Shown: positions 37,079-46,471, counted from the stretch's first letter. The stretch: 64,000 nucleotides of DNA from Pararhizobium_B sp963838155 (GCA_963838155.1 CAWIQE010000020.1:5475-69474); one strand, 5' to 3'. Notes: generated from the sequence alone by a model not told the origin. Translations and numbers: made by a program.

Positions 37079-37708
37079 ATGAAACTGCTCGTTCTTGGGG
37101 CCACCGGTGGAACCGGCAAGGCCATCGTCAATGCAGCCCTGGCTGCGGGACATGAAGTGACGATCCTTGTGCGGAACCCGGAAAAGGCGCAGGACCTCGG
37201 TGGGGCGCGCCGGATCATCGGTAACGCGCTCGACCCCAAGGCAGTGGCCGAGGCGCTGACCGGCAGCGATGCAGTGATCAGCGCGCTGGGAACGCCGGTC
37301 AGCCCGTTCAAGGAAGTCAGGCTGCTGTCCTTGGCTACCCGGATCCTGGTCGACGAGATGCGCAGGGCGGGTGTGCCCCGCCTGCTGGCAATCACCGGAA
37401 TGGGGGCCGGGGACAGCGCCGGGCATGGCGGCTTCGTCTTCGACCGGGTATTCAAGCCGCTGATGTTGCGCAAGGTCTATCAGGACAAGGACCGGCAGGA
37501 GGCGATCATCCGGGAGAGCGGTCTCGACTGGACGATCGTGCGGCCCTCCGTCTTGAACGACAAGCCCGCGACGGGACAGGTGCGCGCGATGGTCGATCTG
37601 GCCGGGTTTCACGGCGGAACGATTTCACGCGCAGACGTTGCGGGGTTCCTTCTAGGCGAGCTTGAGGCCCGCCGCTGGGAGAAGGCAACGCCGCTCATCA
37701 GCTGGTAG
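37079..37708 (+). CDS. NAD(P)-binding atypical SDR (NmrA / BVR-B-like)
   Basis: A 209-residue Rossmann protein with GATGGTGKAIV (8-18) as dinucleotide motif and VRPSVLNDKPATG near residue 160, the pattern of NAD(P)H-binding proteins such as flavin or biliverdin reductase B and YwnB-like proteins. There is no Tyr-x3-Lys. Last gene of the LysR-linked operon, 29 bases after the esterase gene. It probably serves redox or quinone protection together with the OYE. Confidence 0.88.
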   Translation: MKLLVLGATGGTGKAIVNAALAAGHEVTILVRNPEKAQDLGGARRIIGNALDPKAVAEALTGSDAVISALGTPVSPFKEVRLLSLATRILVDEMRRAGVPRLLAITGMGAGDSAGHGGFVFDRVFKPLMLRKVYQDKDRQEAIIRESGLDWTIVRPSVLNDKPATGQVRAMVDLAGFHGGTISRADVAGFLLGELEARRWEKATPLISW

Positions 37709-37993
37709 GATGGTGTAAGCCGCCGGCGGGCGCGGGCACTGCACGTTGCGCGGTAGGAGCGATCGCGCGACCCAATCGGGCATGTGGGTACAAGGTCCGG
37801 CCGCGTGGCGGTAAAATTCGGCAGAATGCCGCGGGGCCACGCCTTCGTCAGCTTGCAAATGTGCCCGAGAGCCGTTCCGAGAGGAAGCTCAGGGCGACAA
37901 CCGACTGCGCACGTGACGTGCGTGAACGTCCGCTCGGCCTGACCAAAATCTGGAACCTGCCAGTCCGCGATCTGCCCCATACCCGCGGTAATA

Positions 37994-38015
37994 ATTTCTG
38001 CTTCGCGCCCTAATT
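37994..38015 (+). repeat. Right copy of the 22-bp direct repeat
   Basis: Identical to 33141-33162 over 22 bases (ending GCGCCCTAATT) and in the same orientation, 4.85 kb apart. The gap from 37709 to 38184 otherwise holds nothing I recognise. Confidence 0.8.
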
Positions 38016-38184
38016 TCGGCCGTAGAAGCGAAACTTCCCGTTGCCTGTAAGCTGACATTACGGGCAAATTGTCTGAAAGTCGCGATCGCCGACAAATAGC
38101 GGGCATTATGATCCTGAAAAATTTTGAGCGCTCAAAAAAGCAAGAGTGTAGCCATTTCTGAAGTCCCATCGTCTCCAATATTGC

Positions 38185-38457
38185 TCAGCCAACTCGGCGC
38201 CGAAACTTAATTCGGCGCTCTGATTCCTCGATGAGGTCATAGGGTGCCCAAGTCATGTCTTCGACCAGTCCTTCCCGGTCGCTTATAAGATGCGCGATGC
38301 TGTCGAAGTGACCGAATTGACCGACAAAATGCCGATTGAAATCTCGTGCCGTTGTTTCATCGATCTCGGTGTTTGCAAAACCATCGGCAAAATCTCCCTG
38401 AACAAGGGTCACCACCGTTTTCGGATCAAGGGCGAGGACAAGTTGGAACGGTGTCAT
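38185..38457 (-). CDS. Hypothetical protein, probably N-terminally truncated
   Basis: Ninety codons from ATG 38457 include DPKTVVTLVQGDFADGFANT and EGLVEDMTWAPYDLIEESER. The frame stays open upstream (ALDLPLPG) until it meets the IS256 remnant about 50 bases away. The visible part is therefore likely the C-terminal end of a gene cut by that element. Base composition is lower in GC than the neighbours. I do not recognise a family. Confidence 0.45.
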   Translation of the reverse strand: MTPFQLVLALDPKTVVTLVQGDFADGFANTEIDETTARDFNRHFVGQFGHFDSIAHLISDREGLVEDMTWAPYDLIEESERRIKFRRRVG

Positions 38458-38505
38458 GCCCGGAAGCGGTAGATCAAGTGCAGCGTGGGATGGCGCGGTA
38501 ACCCT

Positions 38506-39180
38506 TCACCCCGAAACCGCGACAAGCGCGGCCTCGAGGCCGGGAGCACCATCGACGATGACGAACTCGGGCCGTCTGAGACCACGCGCATCAAGGTCAT
38601 CGAGGAAGGACCGCCAAGCGGCCTGGCTCTCGCCGCCCATGTTCCTGATGGAAAGAAGCACCTTCTGGCCGTCCTGGCGCACGCCGATGGCCGCCAGCAC
38701 CGAGATGTTCGTGGCCTTCCGGTCCAGCCGGGTCTTGATGACCGTGCCGTCCAGGATCAAACGGACGATGTCTTCCTCGGCCAGGCTGCGAGCGCACCAG
38801 GCATCCCAGTCAACCTTCACCTTCCGCCAGGCCCGGCTGACCACGTCCTTGCCGACAGCTCCTTCGAACAGGCCATGGAGCGCCCGCTTGACCCGGCGCG
38901 TATTGGTCCCGGCCAGATAGACCGAGGCGATCAGCGCCTCGGCCTTCCTGGTCAGCCGCTGATAGCGCGGCAGCGCCTTGGAGCGCCATTCGGTGATTTT
39001 GCCCTCATCGTCTTCAATCCGCGCCCGCGGCACGCTCACCGTTTCCGTGCCGAAGGTCCCGACAAGCTGGCGCTCTCGATGTCCGTGGCGATAGCCCTTC
39101 CGCGCGCCTTCGCCGCGACCATAGCGGCAGCGGCCGATGAATTCGGCGAGCTCTTCCTCGAACAACGACTCGGGGAAGCG
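38506..39180 (-). mobile_element. IS256-family transposase fragment, both ends lost
   Basis: About 225 codons from FPESLFEEELAEFIGRCRYG to FVIVDGAPGLEAALVAV. The first Asp of the DDE triad is in RLILDGTVIKTRLD and the second in VIVDGAPG. The rest of the catalytic domain, including the Glu, is missing beyond 38506. The N-terminus meets the DUF3489 fragment near 39180. The element is inactive and marks a deletion junction on both sides. Confidence 0.8.
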
Positions 39181-39182
39181 CC

Positions 39183-39495
39183 GGAGGACGGCGACACTGC
39201 CGACGTGGGCGCCACACAAGGGTCGAACGCTGACGCCGCGACGGAGGTCCCGGCCGACGCCGCTCCCGCGCCCAAGGCGCGCATACCGCGCGAGGGCACC
39301 AAGCAGGCCAAGCTCATCGCCATGCTGCGCACGGCCGAAGGCGCGACCATCGACGAGATCGTCGCCGCCACCGGTTGGCAGCCGCACACGGTGCGCGGCG
39401 CCATTGCCGGGGCACTGAAGAAGAAGCTCGGGCTCGCGGTGACCTCCGAGAAGGTCGAGGTGCGAGGGCGGGTCTACAGGCTGCCGCCTGCGTGA
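39183..39495 (+). pseudogene. C-terminal part of a DUF3489 protein
   Basis: The frame ends with IPREGTKQAKLIAMLRTAEG, GATIDEIVAATGWQPHTVRG and AIAGALKKKLGLAVTSEKVE. This is the DUF3489 winged-helix-like domain seen in small proteins of alphaproteobacterial mobile elements and phages. Upstream of about 39183 the same frame is only the antisense of the IS256 transposase, so the N-terminal half was removed by that element. A function in DNA binding is likely but unproven. Confidence 0.75.
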
Positions 39496-39633
39496 TCGGC
39501 GGCGACTCCAGACTGCGGAGCCGCCGCCGCGCGGCCGGCGGCTTGTCGACCTGTCAATTTGAGTATCAGTTTGACTTCAGTTTTTACACCGAAGCGGTGG
39601 TCGGCAGCGATCTCCGTTGAGCCCGTCTCGGCA

Positions 39634-40770
39634 TCACGTTTCGGCGACGACTGGCGGAAAGCTCTCGACGACGCAGCGGATTAGATGCGACTGCTGGTTC
39701 ACGCCCATCTTTGAATAGATCGATTTAAGATGGGTTCTGGCCGTGTTGAGTGACACAGACAGGGCTAGCGAGACATAGGGCATGCCGCGTCCCATGGCGG
39801 TAAGCCGGGCGACCTCCGATTCGGTCGCGGTCAGACCGAACCGGTCCGCGAGCTGCTTCGCCGACGGCAAATGCGAGGGATTTGCCGGATCGGTAATAAA
39901 GATCGTCGCAACCGAGTCGGATCGTTCGACGAGACCTGGCATTGCTGGCGACCCGCGATAGGGTGCGACCAGCAGCGTGAAATCCGGGGCGCCGGAGGGC
40001 CGCTCGACATAGATGTAACTGTCTGAACCGCCCACCCCGTCTGCTTGCCGCCCGATCGCGGCCGATAACCGGTCGTGTTCGGATTTCCGTGCGAGCACGA
40101 GTTTTTTTCCGATCTGATTAATCCCGTCGCACATTGACAGGATGCGCTCGCCCTCCTGGTTCGCGAATGTCACCGACATGCCGGCTCCGACGCTCACGAC
40201 GCCGACAAGAAGCCGCTGCAGCGCGCCCGAAAGCATCGCAACGTCATTCGAAAGTCTCGCCATTCGCTGATGAATGCCTATCGCACGCTTAAGATGGGGC
40301 ATGAGGTGGCGCAGCGTTTCTACCGATCTCTCGTCCAGTGGCCCGCGCTTTTCGTTGCGAAAGCATAGCAGCGCACTAAGGCTGATCTCATCCCGAAATA
40401 CCGGCGAGATTATGCCATGGAAGAGACCCTGCTGGACGAACAGAGCTTGGTGACCGGGATCGGCCAGGAAGGTGCGGTCATCGGCAATCTTGCGGCGGTC
40501 GATCAGACTGCCAACGGGGTTTACGATGCAGGCAGCTACGCCAGCATAGTCCGGTGTCGCGTGATCCCGCTTGTAGGCCTTGACCGCGGATGGATCAAAT
40601 TCATGTAGCCAGTTGTAACCCGCAGACGGTTCCGTCAGCGGAGTGTGGCAGAGATATATCGAAGAATGACCGGTCAAGTCCGACAGTTGTCGCAAGACGT
40701 CCGGCCATTGCTCCGGTTCGATAGCTGCATCGTAGATCTGTGCAACGAGTCTGTTCATCGGCGTAAGCAT
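39634..40770 (-). CDS. LuxR-family transcription regulator
   Basis: A 378-residue protein with a C-terminal LuxR helix-turn-helix: LTATESEVARLTAMGRGMPY followed by LNTARTHLKSIYSKMGVNQQ. The N-terminal region (residues 5-170) resembles the helical/GAF-like part of PAS-GAF LuxR proteins and has no receiver Asp pocket, so it is not a two-component response regulator. ATG 40770 or 40758. It is divergent from the membrane protein gene at 40902. Target genes cannot be named. Confidence 0.85.
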   Translation of the reverse strand: MLTPMNRLVAQIYDAAIEPEQWPDVLRQLSDLTGHSSIYLCHTPLTEPSAGYNWLHEFDPSAVKAYKRDHATPDYAGVAACIVNPVGSLIDRRKIADDRTFLADPGHQALFVQQGLFHGIISPVFRDEISLSALLCFRNEKRGPLDERSVETLRHLMPHLKRAIGIHQRMARLSNDVAMLSGALQRLLVGVVSVGAGMSVTFANQEGERILSMCDGINQIGKKLVLARKSEHDRLSAAIGRQADGVGGSDSYIYVERPSGAPDFTLLVAPYRGSPAMPGLVERSDSVATIFITDPANPSHLPSAKQLADRFGLTATESEVARLTAMGRGMPYVSLALSVSLNTARTHLKSIYSKMGVNQQSHLIRCVVESFPPVVAET

Positions 40771-40901
40771 CTCGACGCCTCCAGTCCGTCTTCCAGATTA
40801 ACACGCCGCCTGGCTTCTGCCTCACCTGATCTGGTGAAGCGGTCGCCGGCACCGGCTCCTAGTCTTGCGTTTGAGCACCGAATGTCTCAGAGGAGCCGAC
40901 G

Positions 40902-41432
40902 ATGCAAATCCTCGATATCAACACGTTGACTGACTGTGTGGGTTATGTGGCGAGCGGCCTGGTGCTGGCGACCTTCTGTTTTTCGAGCCCCACCCGGCTC
41001 AGGCTAGCCGCTCTCGCAAGCAATCTGGCGTTTATGACCTTTGGATATCTGGGCGACATTTACCCGGTCATGGCCCTGCACGCGGTTCTCTTTCCAATCA
41101 ATCTCGTCCATCTGACACGGCTGCTCGGGTCGCCCTTGTCGGTCTCGCATTCGGTCCCTGAGGCCCGGCTCGGCAGTGCACGTGTTTCGTCACCGCCCCA
41201 GGATCGTCTGCGAGGTCAGCAGCTCAGCCGCCCCGTCGCGGCGATCCCTACACCCGCAGCCGAAATCAAGCGAATGGCTTCGTACGAGCCGCGACTGCTT
41301 CATGCTGCATCCGCCCCGGATGCAGACCTGAGCCACTCTGCTCTCACCTCAGCAAAGCTTCGCCCGTCGCCATCAAGGATCGCCTCCTTGCCGGTCTCGG
41401 CCTGCCAGCGCTCTATGGCTACGTCGACATAG
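40902..41432 (+). CDS. Small membrane protein (YgjV-like), C-terminus probably lost
   Basis: The first 70 residues form three hydrophobic helices (CVGYVASGLVLATFCF, LAALASNLAFMTFGYLG, MALHAVLFPINLVHL). They resemble short YgjV/CBU_0592-type membrane proteins. After about residue 75 the sequence is Pro/Ser/Arg-rich. From 41300 it is merely antisense to the 3' end of the methylase gene. The natural C-terminus was probably replaced when the methylase segment arrived. ATG 40902 lies after GGAGCCGACG. Confidence 0.55.
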   Translation: MQILDINTLTDCVGYVASGLVLATFCFSSPTRLRLAALASNLAFMTFGYLGDIYPVMALHAVLFPINLVHLTRLLGSPLSVSHSVPEARLGSARVSSPPQDRLRGQQLSRPVAAIPTPAAEIKRMASYEPRLLHAASAPDADLSHSALTSAKLRPSPSRIASLPVSACQRSMATST

Positions 41433-42525
41433 GCCGGGCTGATCTCCATCGCATAGACGCGCCGGCCGTTCGCCTCGCCCGCCATGATCTGCGAGCCGGA
41501 CCCAGAGAAAGGCTCGTAGCAGAGCCCGCCGCGGGCGACGTGCTGGCGCATCGGAATGCCGAAGGCGTCGAGCGGTTTCGGCGTCGGATGGTCGGGCCGC
41601 TCGTCCTTGACGAAGCCCGGCATCTCCCAAATCGATGGGAGCATCTCATCGGCCACCTTCGGCGGCCGCTTGCCCTTGATCCAGCCCATAAAGCAGGGCT
41701 CGTGTTTCCAGAGGTAGTGGGAGCGAGTGAGCACGCCGCGGTCCTTGACCCAGATGATCTGCTGATGAACGAAGGCTCCGGCCTTCTCCCAGCAGGCCTC
41801 GAGCATCGCCTGGCGGCGCGAGGCATGCCAGCAGTACCAGGCTGCATCTTCGGTGATCGCCTCGGCCACCGCGGCGGCGATGAAGCCATCGTAGAGTTCC
41901 GCACCCTGGCTCGAATCGTCCCAGGTCGTGCCGTTCGAGGCGGGCGAGCACTTGCTTCCGGCCGGATGGTTGGAGGCGTCGTAGTCGACGAGATAGGGCG
42001 GGTCGGTGGCAAACAGCGTTGCGCGCTCGCCGTTCATCAGGCGCCGCACGTCATTACAGCTGGTGCTATCCCCGCAGAGCAGCCGATGCTCGCCGAGCAG
42101 CCAGAGGTCGCACGTGCGCGAGACGGGGTTGCGCGGCGGCTCGGGAATGACGATCGGCGCCGAACCATCAGCGGCACCTTCCCCTTCCGGCACGTAGGCG
42201 AGCAGCTTGTCGAGCTCGCCGTCCGAGAAGCCGACCAGCGACAGGTCGAAGTCGTCGGCAAGCAGTTCGTTCAGCTCTCCCGACAGCAGCTCCTCGTCCC
42301 AACTCCCGAGTTCGGTCAGCTTGTTGTCGGCGATGCGATAGGCGCGCCGCTGTGCCTCGGTCAGATGTCCGAGCACGATCACCGGTGCCTCGGTCAGTCC
42401 CAGTTCGGTGGCGGCGAGCACCCGGCCGTGGCCGGCGATCAGCTCGCCGTCGTCTCCGACAAGGCAGGGGACGGTCCAGCCGAACTCGGCCATGCTGGCA
42501 GCGATCTTCACCACCTGGTCGGGAC
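41300..42525 (-). pseudogene. ParB-domain / DNA methyltransferase, 5' end lost
   Basis: About 408 codons. An N-terminal ParB/sulfiredoxin-like domain contains LIAGHGRVLAATELGL and RRAYRIADNKLTELGSW. A beta-class N6-adenine or N4-cytosine methyltransferase follows, with catalytic DPPY (FATDPPYLVD), LCGDSTS and the SAM-binding FSGSGSQIMAGEANGR. This fusion is common in prophages and phage-like elements. The frame is open further upstream, but codons beyond about 42525 are only the antisense of the next gene. Start codon and roughly the first 20 residues are missing, so it is probably not expressed from its own promoter. Confidence 0.8.
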
Positions 42526-43144
42526 CCTCGCCTTCGCCCCATCCGCATCGGACGCGCCGGCGGCTCCCGCCCATCCACTGAAGACGATCGGACAAACCAG
42601 CAAGCCGGAGGTGGTGCCATCCCTGATCGTGTTCAATGCGGGGGGAGCGACGCTCGAGGATGGCAAGCTGGTGCTGAGCGAGGTTTCCTCCAATTCGATC
42701 GTTTTCGCAGACAGGCCCGTCAGGGCCGCAGGCCACGATCTCACAGCCCATGTCATCGACGACTGGGCAAGCGGCGCGAACAATTTCGCCAGCGACCCGC
42801 CCAATGCCACGGTGTCGGCCTTCAGCAAGCAGGGCGACACGGTCGCCGATGCTGTCGTAACGCTGAAATCGCCGAAGCTCGAAGGCAGGACGCTGACATT
42901 CGACGTCAACGTGCTGGAGGGGAGCCTCGAAGGTGGCGACGGGGCAGCCGCCTTATTCATCGAAATCATCGGTCGTCCGCTGACACCGATGTCCTTTGCC
43001 GGCGTCGACCGGCGCATGATGCGTCGCGGCGCCTTCTATGCGGGAGCCGCCGTCGGTGCTGCCGCGCCTTACTACTACCATCCCTATGGCTACGGCTACC
43101 CGCCGCCGCGCTGCGGCTATTATCCCTACCCCCCTTGTTACTGA
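42520..43144 (+). pseudogene. Exported Pro/Tyr-rich-tailed protein, 5' end lost
   Basis: From about 42520 the frame reads LAFAPSASDAPAAPAHPLKT, the end of a signal peptide and the mature start. Then come VVPSLIVFNAGGATLEDGKL, TLKSPKLEGRTLTFDVNVLE and a tail ending CGYYPYPPCY. Similar exported proteins occur across Rhizobiales. The ATG and about 15 signal residues are missing. They were removed at the same breakpoint that cut the methylase gene on the other strand. The mature protein is intact. Confidence 0.7.
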
Positions 43145-43327
43145 GCGGGCTCGCCTCATCTTGTCGGAGTGTCGGACACGAGGTTCCGTCGCCGCGCGCG
43201 GCGGCGGCGAGCCTGTCCTCCGTCTCGGTCGTCTCTATGCCCTGCGGCCGGGAACGATCCGGCAGCAGGCGGTTCGTTGTCCGCTGCGGGTGAACCTGAA
43301 AAGTCCGAATCGAGGAAGGAAGACACA

Positions 43328-43717
43328 ATGGCCTATACGATCGACCGAACGTTCGAGACGACCGACTTCGACGACGTCGTTCACCGCACCCGCGATGCGC
43401 TCTCCGCGGAAGGGTTCGGTGTCCTGACGGAAATCGACGTCAAGGCGACGATGAAGAAGAAGCTCGACGTCGTCGTTGAAGACTATCTCATACTGGGAGC
43501 TTGCAACCCGAAGATGGCGCACGAGGCGATGAAGCTCGAGCCGCGCGTCGGCGCGATGCTTCCCTGCAACGTGATCATCCGGAAGACGGGCGATCATACG
43601 GTCGAAGTCAGTGCGATCGATCCCGTCGCATCCATGGCGTCGATCAATAATGACAGCCTGAAGTCACTCGCCGGACAGGTCCGCGTCATGCTGGGGAAAG
43701 TCGTCGACGCCGCCTGA
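43328..43717 (+). CDS. DUF302-family protein
   Basis: A 129-residue protein matching DUF302: YTIDRTFETTDFDDVVHRTR, GFGVLTEIDVKATMKKKL, ILGACNPKMAHEAM and LLPCNV-like GAMLPCNVIIRKTGD. The family forms a TBP-like alpha/beta dimer of unknown function, often near sulfur or redox genes. AGGAAGG precedes ATG 43328. It is followed 111 bases later by the carbonic anhydrase gene. Confidence 0.88.
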   Translation: MAYTIDRTFETTDFDDVVHRTRDALSAEGFGVLTEIDVKATMKKKLDVVVEDYLILGACNPKMAHEAMKLEPRVGAMLPCNVIIRKTGDHTVEVSAIDPVASMASINNDSLKSLAGQVRVMLGKVVDAA

Positions 43718-43828
43718 CGGAACGCGGAACGGTCGCTCCTGCCGGCGGACGGTTTTGATCTTGCCCGGAAGGGCGTTGAACAGGGGCTTCACCTGGCGAA
43801 GCAAGATGCAAAGGAAAGGAAGCTTGCC

Positions 43829-44314
43829 ATGTGCATGGATTGCGAGAAGAAGGTCGGACGGAGAGACCTTCTGACCTCCGGCACGGCCGGCTTCGCCGCG
43901 CTCGCATTCGGCGGCGGATTGCGCCAGGCACGTGCCGCGGAGGGGGCACCGACCGCACTTTCTCCCGGCAAGGCGCTGGCTGCGCTGAAGTCGGGAAACG
44001 AGCGCTACGTCAGTGACCCGGAACTCTGCTCGGTCGATCTTGCAACGCAGCGGAGCGCCGTTGCGGCGCACCAGGCGCCGTGGGCGACGGTGATCTGCTG
44101 CGCCGATAGCCGCGTGCCGCCCGAGCTGATCTTCGGCGGACGGGGCGTCGGCGAACTCTTCGTCGCGCGGAACGCCGGCAACCTTGTCGACACCGCTACC
44201 CTCGGCACGGTCGAATACGGGGCAGCCGTGCTCGGGTCGCCGCTGATCGTCGTTCTCGCCCACACCGCCTGCGGTGCTGTGAAGGCGGCCTGCGACGTCG
44301 TCACCAGGCACGCC
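43829..44314 (+). pseudogene. Beta-carbonic anhydrase, truncated by the IS6 element
   Basis: 162 codons remain. A twin-arginine-like signal (GRRDLLTSGTAGFAALAFGG) suggests an exported enzyme. The zinc ligands are present: Cys and Asp in CCADSRV, His and Cys in AHTACGAVKAA. At 44315 the IS6 terminus starts and the last 60 to 80 residues of the usual enzyme are missing. They are not found on the other side of the element, so IS6-mediated deletion followed the insertion. Confidence 0.85.
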
Positions 44315-45124
44315 GGTGCTGTCACATTGTTTTTGCGTTAACGGCTTGCCGATAAGGGGCGTGGGCATGACTGACGCTGCCGCCCGTTACAAGAACCATC
44401 GCTTTCCGCCGGAGATCATCGCCCGTGCCGTCTGGCTCTATTACCGATTCCCGTTGAGCCTGCGCCATGTCGAGGAAATGCTGCTGGAGCGCGGGATTGT
44501 GGTTTCCTACGAGACGATCCGCCGATGGGGCCGAAAGTACGGCCCCGAGTATGTCCGTCGCCTGCGCCGCAAGCCGCCCTCGTCAAATGATGTCTGGCAC
44601 CTCGACGAGGTGGTGATCGCCATTGCCGGCAAGAAGCACTGGCTGTGGCGGGCCGTCGATCAGGAAGGCTACGTGCTCGACGAGATCGTCCAGACCCGCC
44701 GCAACACCAAGGCGGCCAAGCGCTTGCTGACCCGACTGCTGAAGAAGCAGGGCATGGCGCCCAAGCGCATGATCACCGACAAGCTGCGCTCTTACGGCGC
44801 CGCGAAACGCCAGGTCATGCCGAATGTCGAGCATCGCTCGCACAAGGGCCTGAACAACCGGGCGGAGAATTCTCACCTCCCATTCCGCAAACGAGAACGC
44901 GTGCGCCAGGGCTTCCGGTCGATCGGCTCATTACAGCACTTCGTGTCCGTCTTCTCCGCCGTCCGCAACCGCTTCGTTCCATCCCCTACAAACCGCTCCG
45001 CTTCCCAGATCCGAAAGCATCGCCTTCAGGCCATCGCGGAATGGAACGCCGTAAGCCATCGGCCTGCCTGAGCAGCGGGCGCCGAGGGTCCATGCGCCCC
45101 TTCTTCAAACAACGTGACAGCACC
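44315..45124 (+). mobile_element. IS6-family insertion sequence, 810 bp
   Basis: The element starts GGTGCTGTCACATTGTTTTT and ends CTTCAAACAACGTGACAGCACC-like: the terminal 11 bases are an inverted GGTGCTGTCAC. One transposase gene fills it. No 8-bp target duplication is seen (left flank GGCACGCC, right flank CGCCATGA). IS6 members move by replicative transposition and often delete neighbouring DNA, which matches the truncated genes on both sides. Confidence 0.9.
44367..45071 (+). CDS. IS6-family transposase
   Basis: A 234-residue DDE transposase with an N-terminal helix-turn-helix (RHVEEMLLERGIVVSYETIR). The catalytic triad is Asp80 (WHLDEVV), Asp138 (ITDKLRSYGAA) and Glu167 (NNRAENSH). It is full length without lesions, so it is likely active. 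ATG 44367 is preferred over earlier in-frame starts because it gives the usual N-terminus. Confidence 0.92.
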   Translation: MTDAAARYKNHRFPPEIIARAVWLYYRFPLSLRHVEEMLLERGIVVSYETIRRWGRKYGPEYVRRLRRKPPSSNDVWHLDEVVIAIAGKKHWLWRAVDQEGYVLDEIVQTRRNTKAAKRLLTRLLKKQGMAPKRMITDKLRSYGAAKRQVMPNVEHRSHKGLNNRAENSHLPFRKRERVRQGFRSIGSLQHFVSVFSAVRNRFVPSPTNRSASQIRKHRLQAIAEWNAVSHRPA

Positions 45125-45272
45125 CGCCATGAATGTCGGAGAAGGTGAGGTGCTTTTCCTTCGGATGCCAGATCGGCCCTTCGGTGAATTCGAAGCGGCT
45201 CGACAGGCACTCGACCTCGACCCCGTCGCCAACCACCGACGCGAAGGCGGGATCGTGAATCTCGACGCTCAT
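45125..45272 (-). pseudogene. SMP-30/gluconolactonase family, N-terminal fragment
   Basis: 49 codons from ATG 45272 include the family's diagnostic RFEFTEGPIWHPKEKHLTFS, with the metal-ligand Glu, followed by DIHGG. The gene then runs into the IS6 terminus at 45124, losing about 240 residues. Its start overlaps the tautomerase stop by four bases. So a lactonase was once the last gene of the tautomerase/ABC operon, consistent with import and opening of a sugar lactone. Confidence 0.8.
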
Positions 45273-45478
45273 TGTTTCTTTCTCCGGGTCTCGACGTTGG
45301 TGTCGCCGACGTACCAGTCGCGTGCGGCGACCTCCTCGAAGACGACCCAGACGTCGTCCTTGCCGATGCCGGTGACTTCGTTGATCGCGCCGGCGACCTT
45401 TTCGGCTATGGCAGCCTTCTTGGCCTCCGGTGCGTCGGCAATTACTTCCCGGACGAGCCGAATGTTGACGAATGGCAT
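45269..45478 (-). CDS. 4-oxalocrotonate tautomerase family protein
   Basis: A 69-residue tautomerase. Catalytic Pro-1 follows the initiator Met (MPFVNIRLVREVIADAPEAK). EVTGIGKDDVWVVFEEV is the usual second half. The protein forms oligomers and interconverts keto and enol forms of 2-oxo acids. It is 49 bases after the permease gene and overlaps the lactonase fragment, so it belongs to the sugar-type ABC operon. Confidence 0.9.
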   Translation of the reverse strand: MPFVNIRLVREVIADAPEAKKAAIAEKVAGAINEVTGIGKDDVWVVFEEVAARDWYVGDTNVETRRKKQ

Positions 45479-45526
45479 CTTGTCCTCCCTGTGCCGGCTT
45501 CACCGCTTTGCGGCCCTGCCGTCGCG

Positions 45527-46471
45527 CTACGAAGCCTTTTGTCCGCCGGCGGCGGTGATCACGCCGACGATGATGAGGCCGGTCAGCACCAGGCGCACGC
45601 CGGCGCTGACGCCGAATGTGTTGAGCATCGTCAGCAGCAGCACCAGGAACAGCGCCGCGCCCCAGACGCCCGGCACGTTCGACTTACCGCCGGCGACCGA
45701 CGTCCCGCCGATGACGACGACGGCGATCGAGGCGAGAAGATACTCGTTGCCGATATCCACGTTGGCGCCGCGGAAGTAGCCGGCGAGCAATGCCCCGTCG
45801 ATGCCGGCGAGCGCCCCCGAAAGCGTATAGGTCAGGAATCGCACGCGGCCGACCCGGATGCCGGCAAGCCATGCCGCCCGCATGTTCTGGCCGATCGCCA
45901 GCACGGACCGCCCGTAGACCATGCGTTGCAGCAGGATGCCGGCGGCCAGCGCGAACAGCGCCGTGAGGATTGCCAGCAACGGTATGCCGAAGAAACGGAT
46001 ATCGGTGAAATGGGCGAAGCCCGGCGGCGGCTTGATCTGCAGTCCGCGGCCGTAACTGATGTCGACGGACAGGACGACGAAACTCGACGACAGCGTGGCG
46101 ATGATCGGCGGGATCTTCAAAGCCCAGATCAGCAGGTAGTTGGCGACGCCGACGGCGGCGCCGCTGGCGATGGCGGCGAGAAGACCGACGACGATCATCG
46201 CGTCGTTGCCGTCCATGATCTTCATTGCCACCGCACTGGCAAGGCCGATATTCGCCGGCAGCGAAAGATCGACGTTTCCGGGCCCGAGCGTGATGACGAA
46301 CATCTGGCCGATGCCGACGATGACCATGAAGACGGCAAGCGACAGCCCGGCCGTGATCATGCCGCCGGCGCCCTGTCCGCCGGTGAAGATGATGGCCGCA
46401 AGCCAGACGAGGATCGCGCCGACGAACGACCAGATCCAGGGCTTGCTGATCAGCATCCGGAGCCTCGTCAC
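45527..46471 (-). CDS. Ribose-type ABC transporter permease (second)
   Basis: A 314-residue RbsC-like permease with eight to ten helices. It includes GIGQMFVITLGPGNVDLSLP (the DLS loop) and GNEYLLASIAVVVIGGTSVAGG, both characteristic. It starts directly after the stop of the first permease (46472), so the two are co-translated and likely form a heterodimeric channel, unlike the homodimer of E. coli RbsC. Confidence 0.92.
   Translation of the reverse strand: MTRLRMLISKPWIWSFVGAILVWLAAIIFTGGQGAGGMITAGLSLAVFMVIVGIGQMFVITLGPGNVDLSLPANIGLASAVAMKIMDGNDAMIVVGLLAAIASGAAVGVANYLLIWALKIPPIIATLSSSFVVLSVDISYGRGLQIKPPPGFAHFTDIRFFGIPLLAILTALFALAAGILLQRMVYGRSVLAIGQNMRAAWLAGIRVGRVRFLTYTLSGALAGIDGALLAGYFRGANVDIGNEYLLASIAVVVIGGTSVAGGKSNVPGVWGAALFLVLLLTMLNTFGVSAGVRLVLTGLIIVGVITAAGGQKAS

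Noticed and set aside
38485..39495. A single 336-residue DUF3489 fusion protein
   Set aside because: All but the last 104 codons are antisense to the IS256 transposase fragment.
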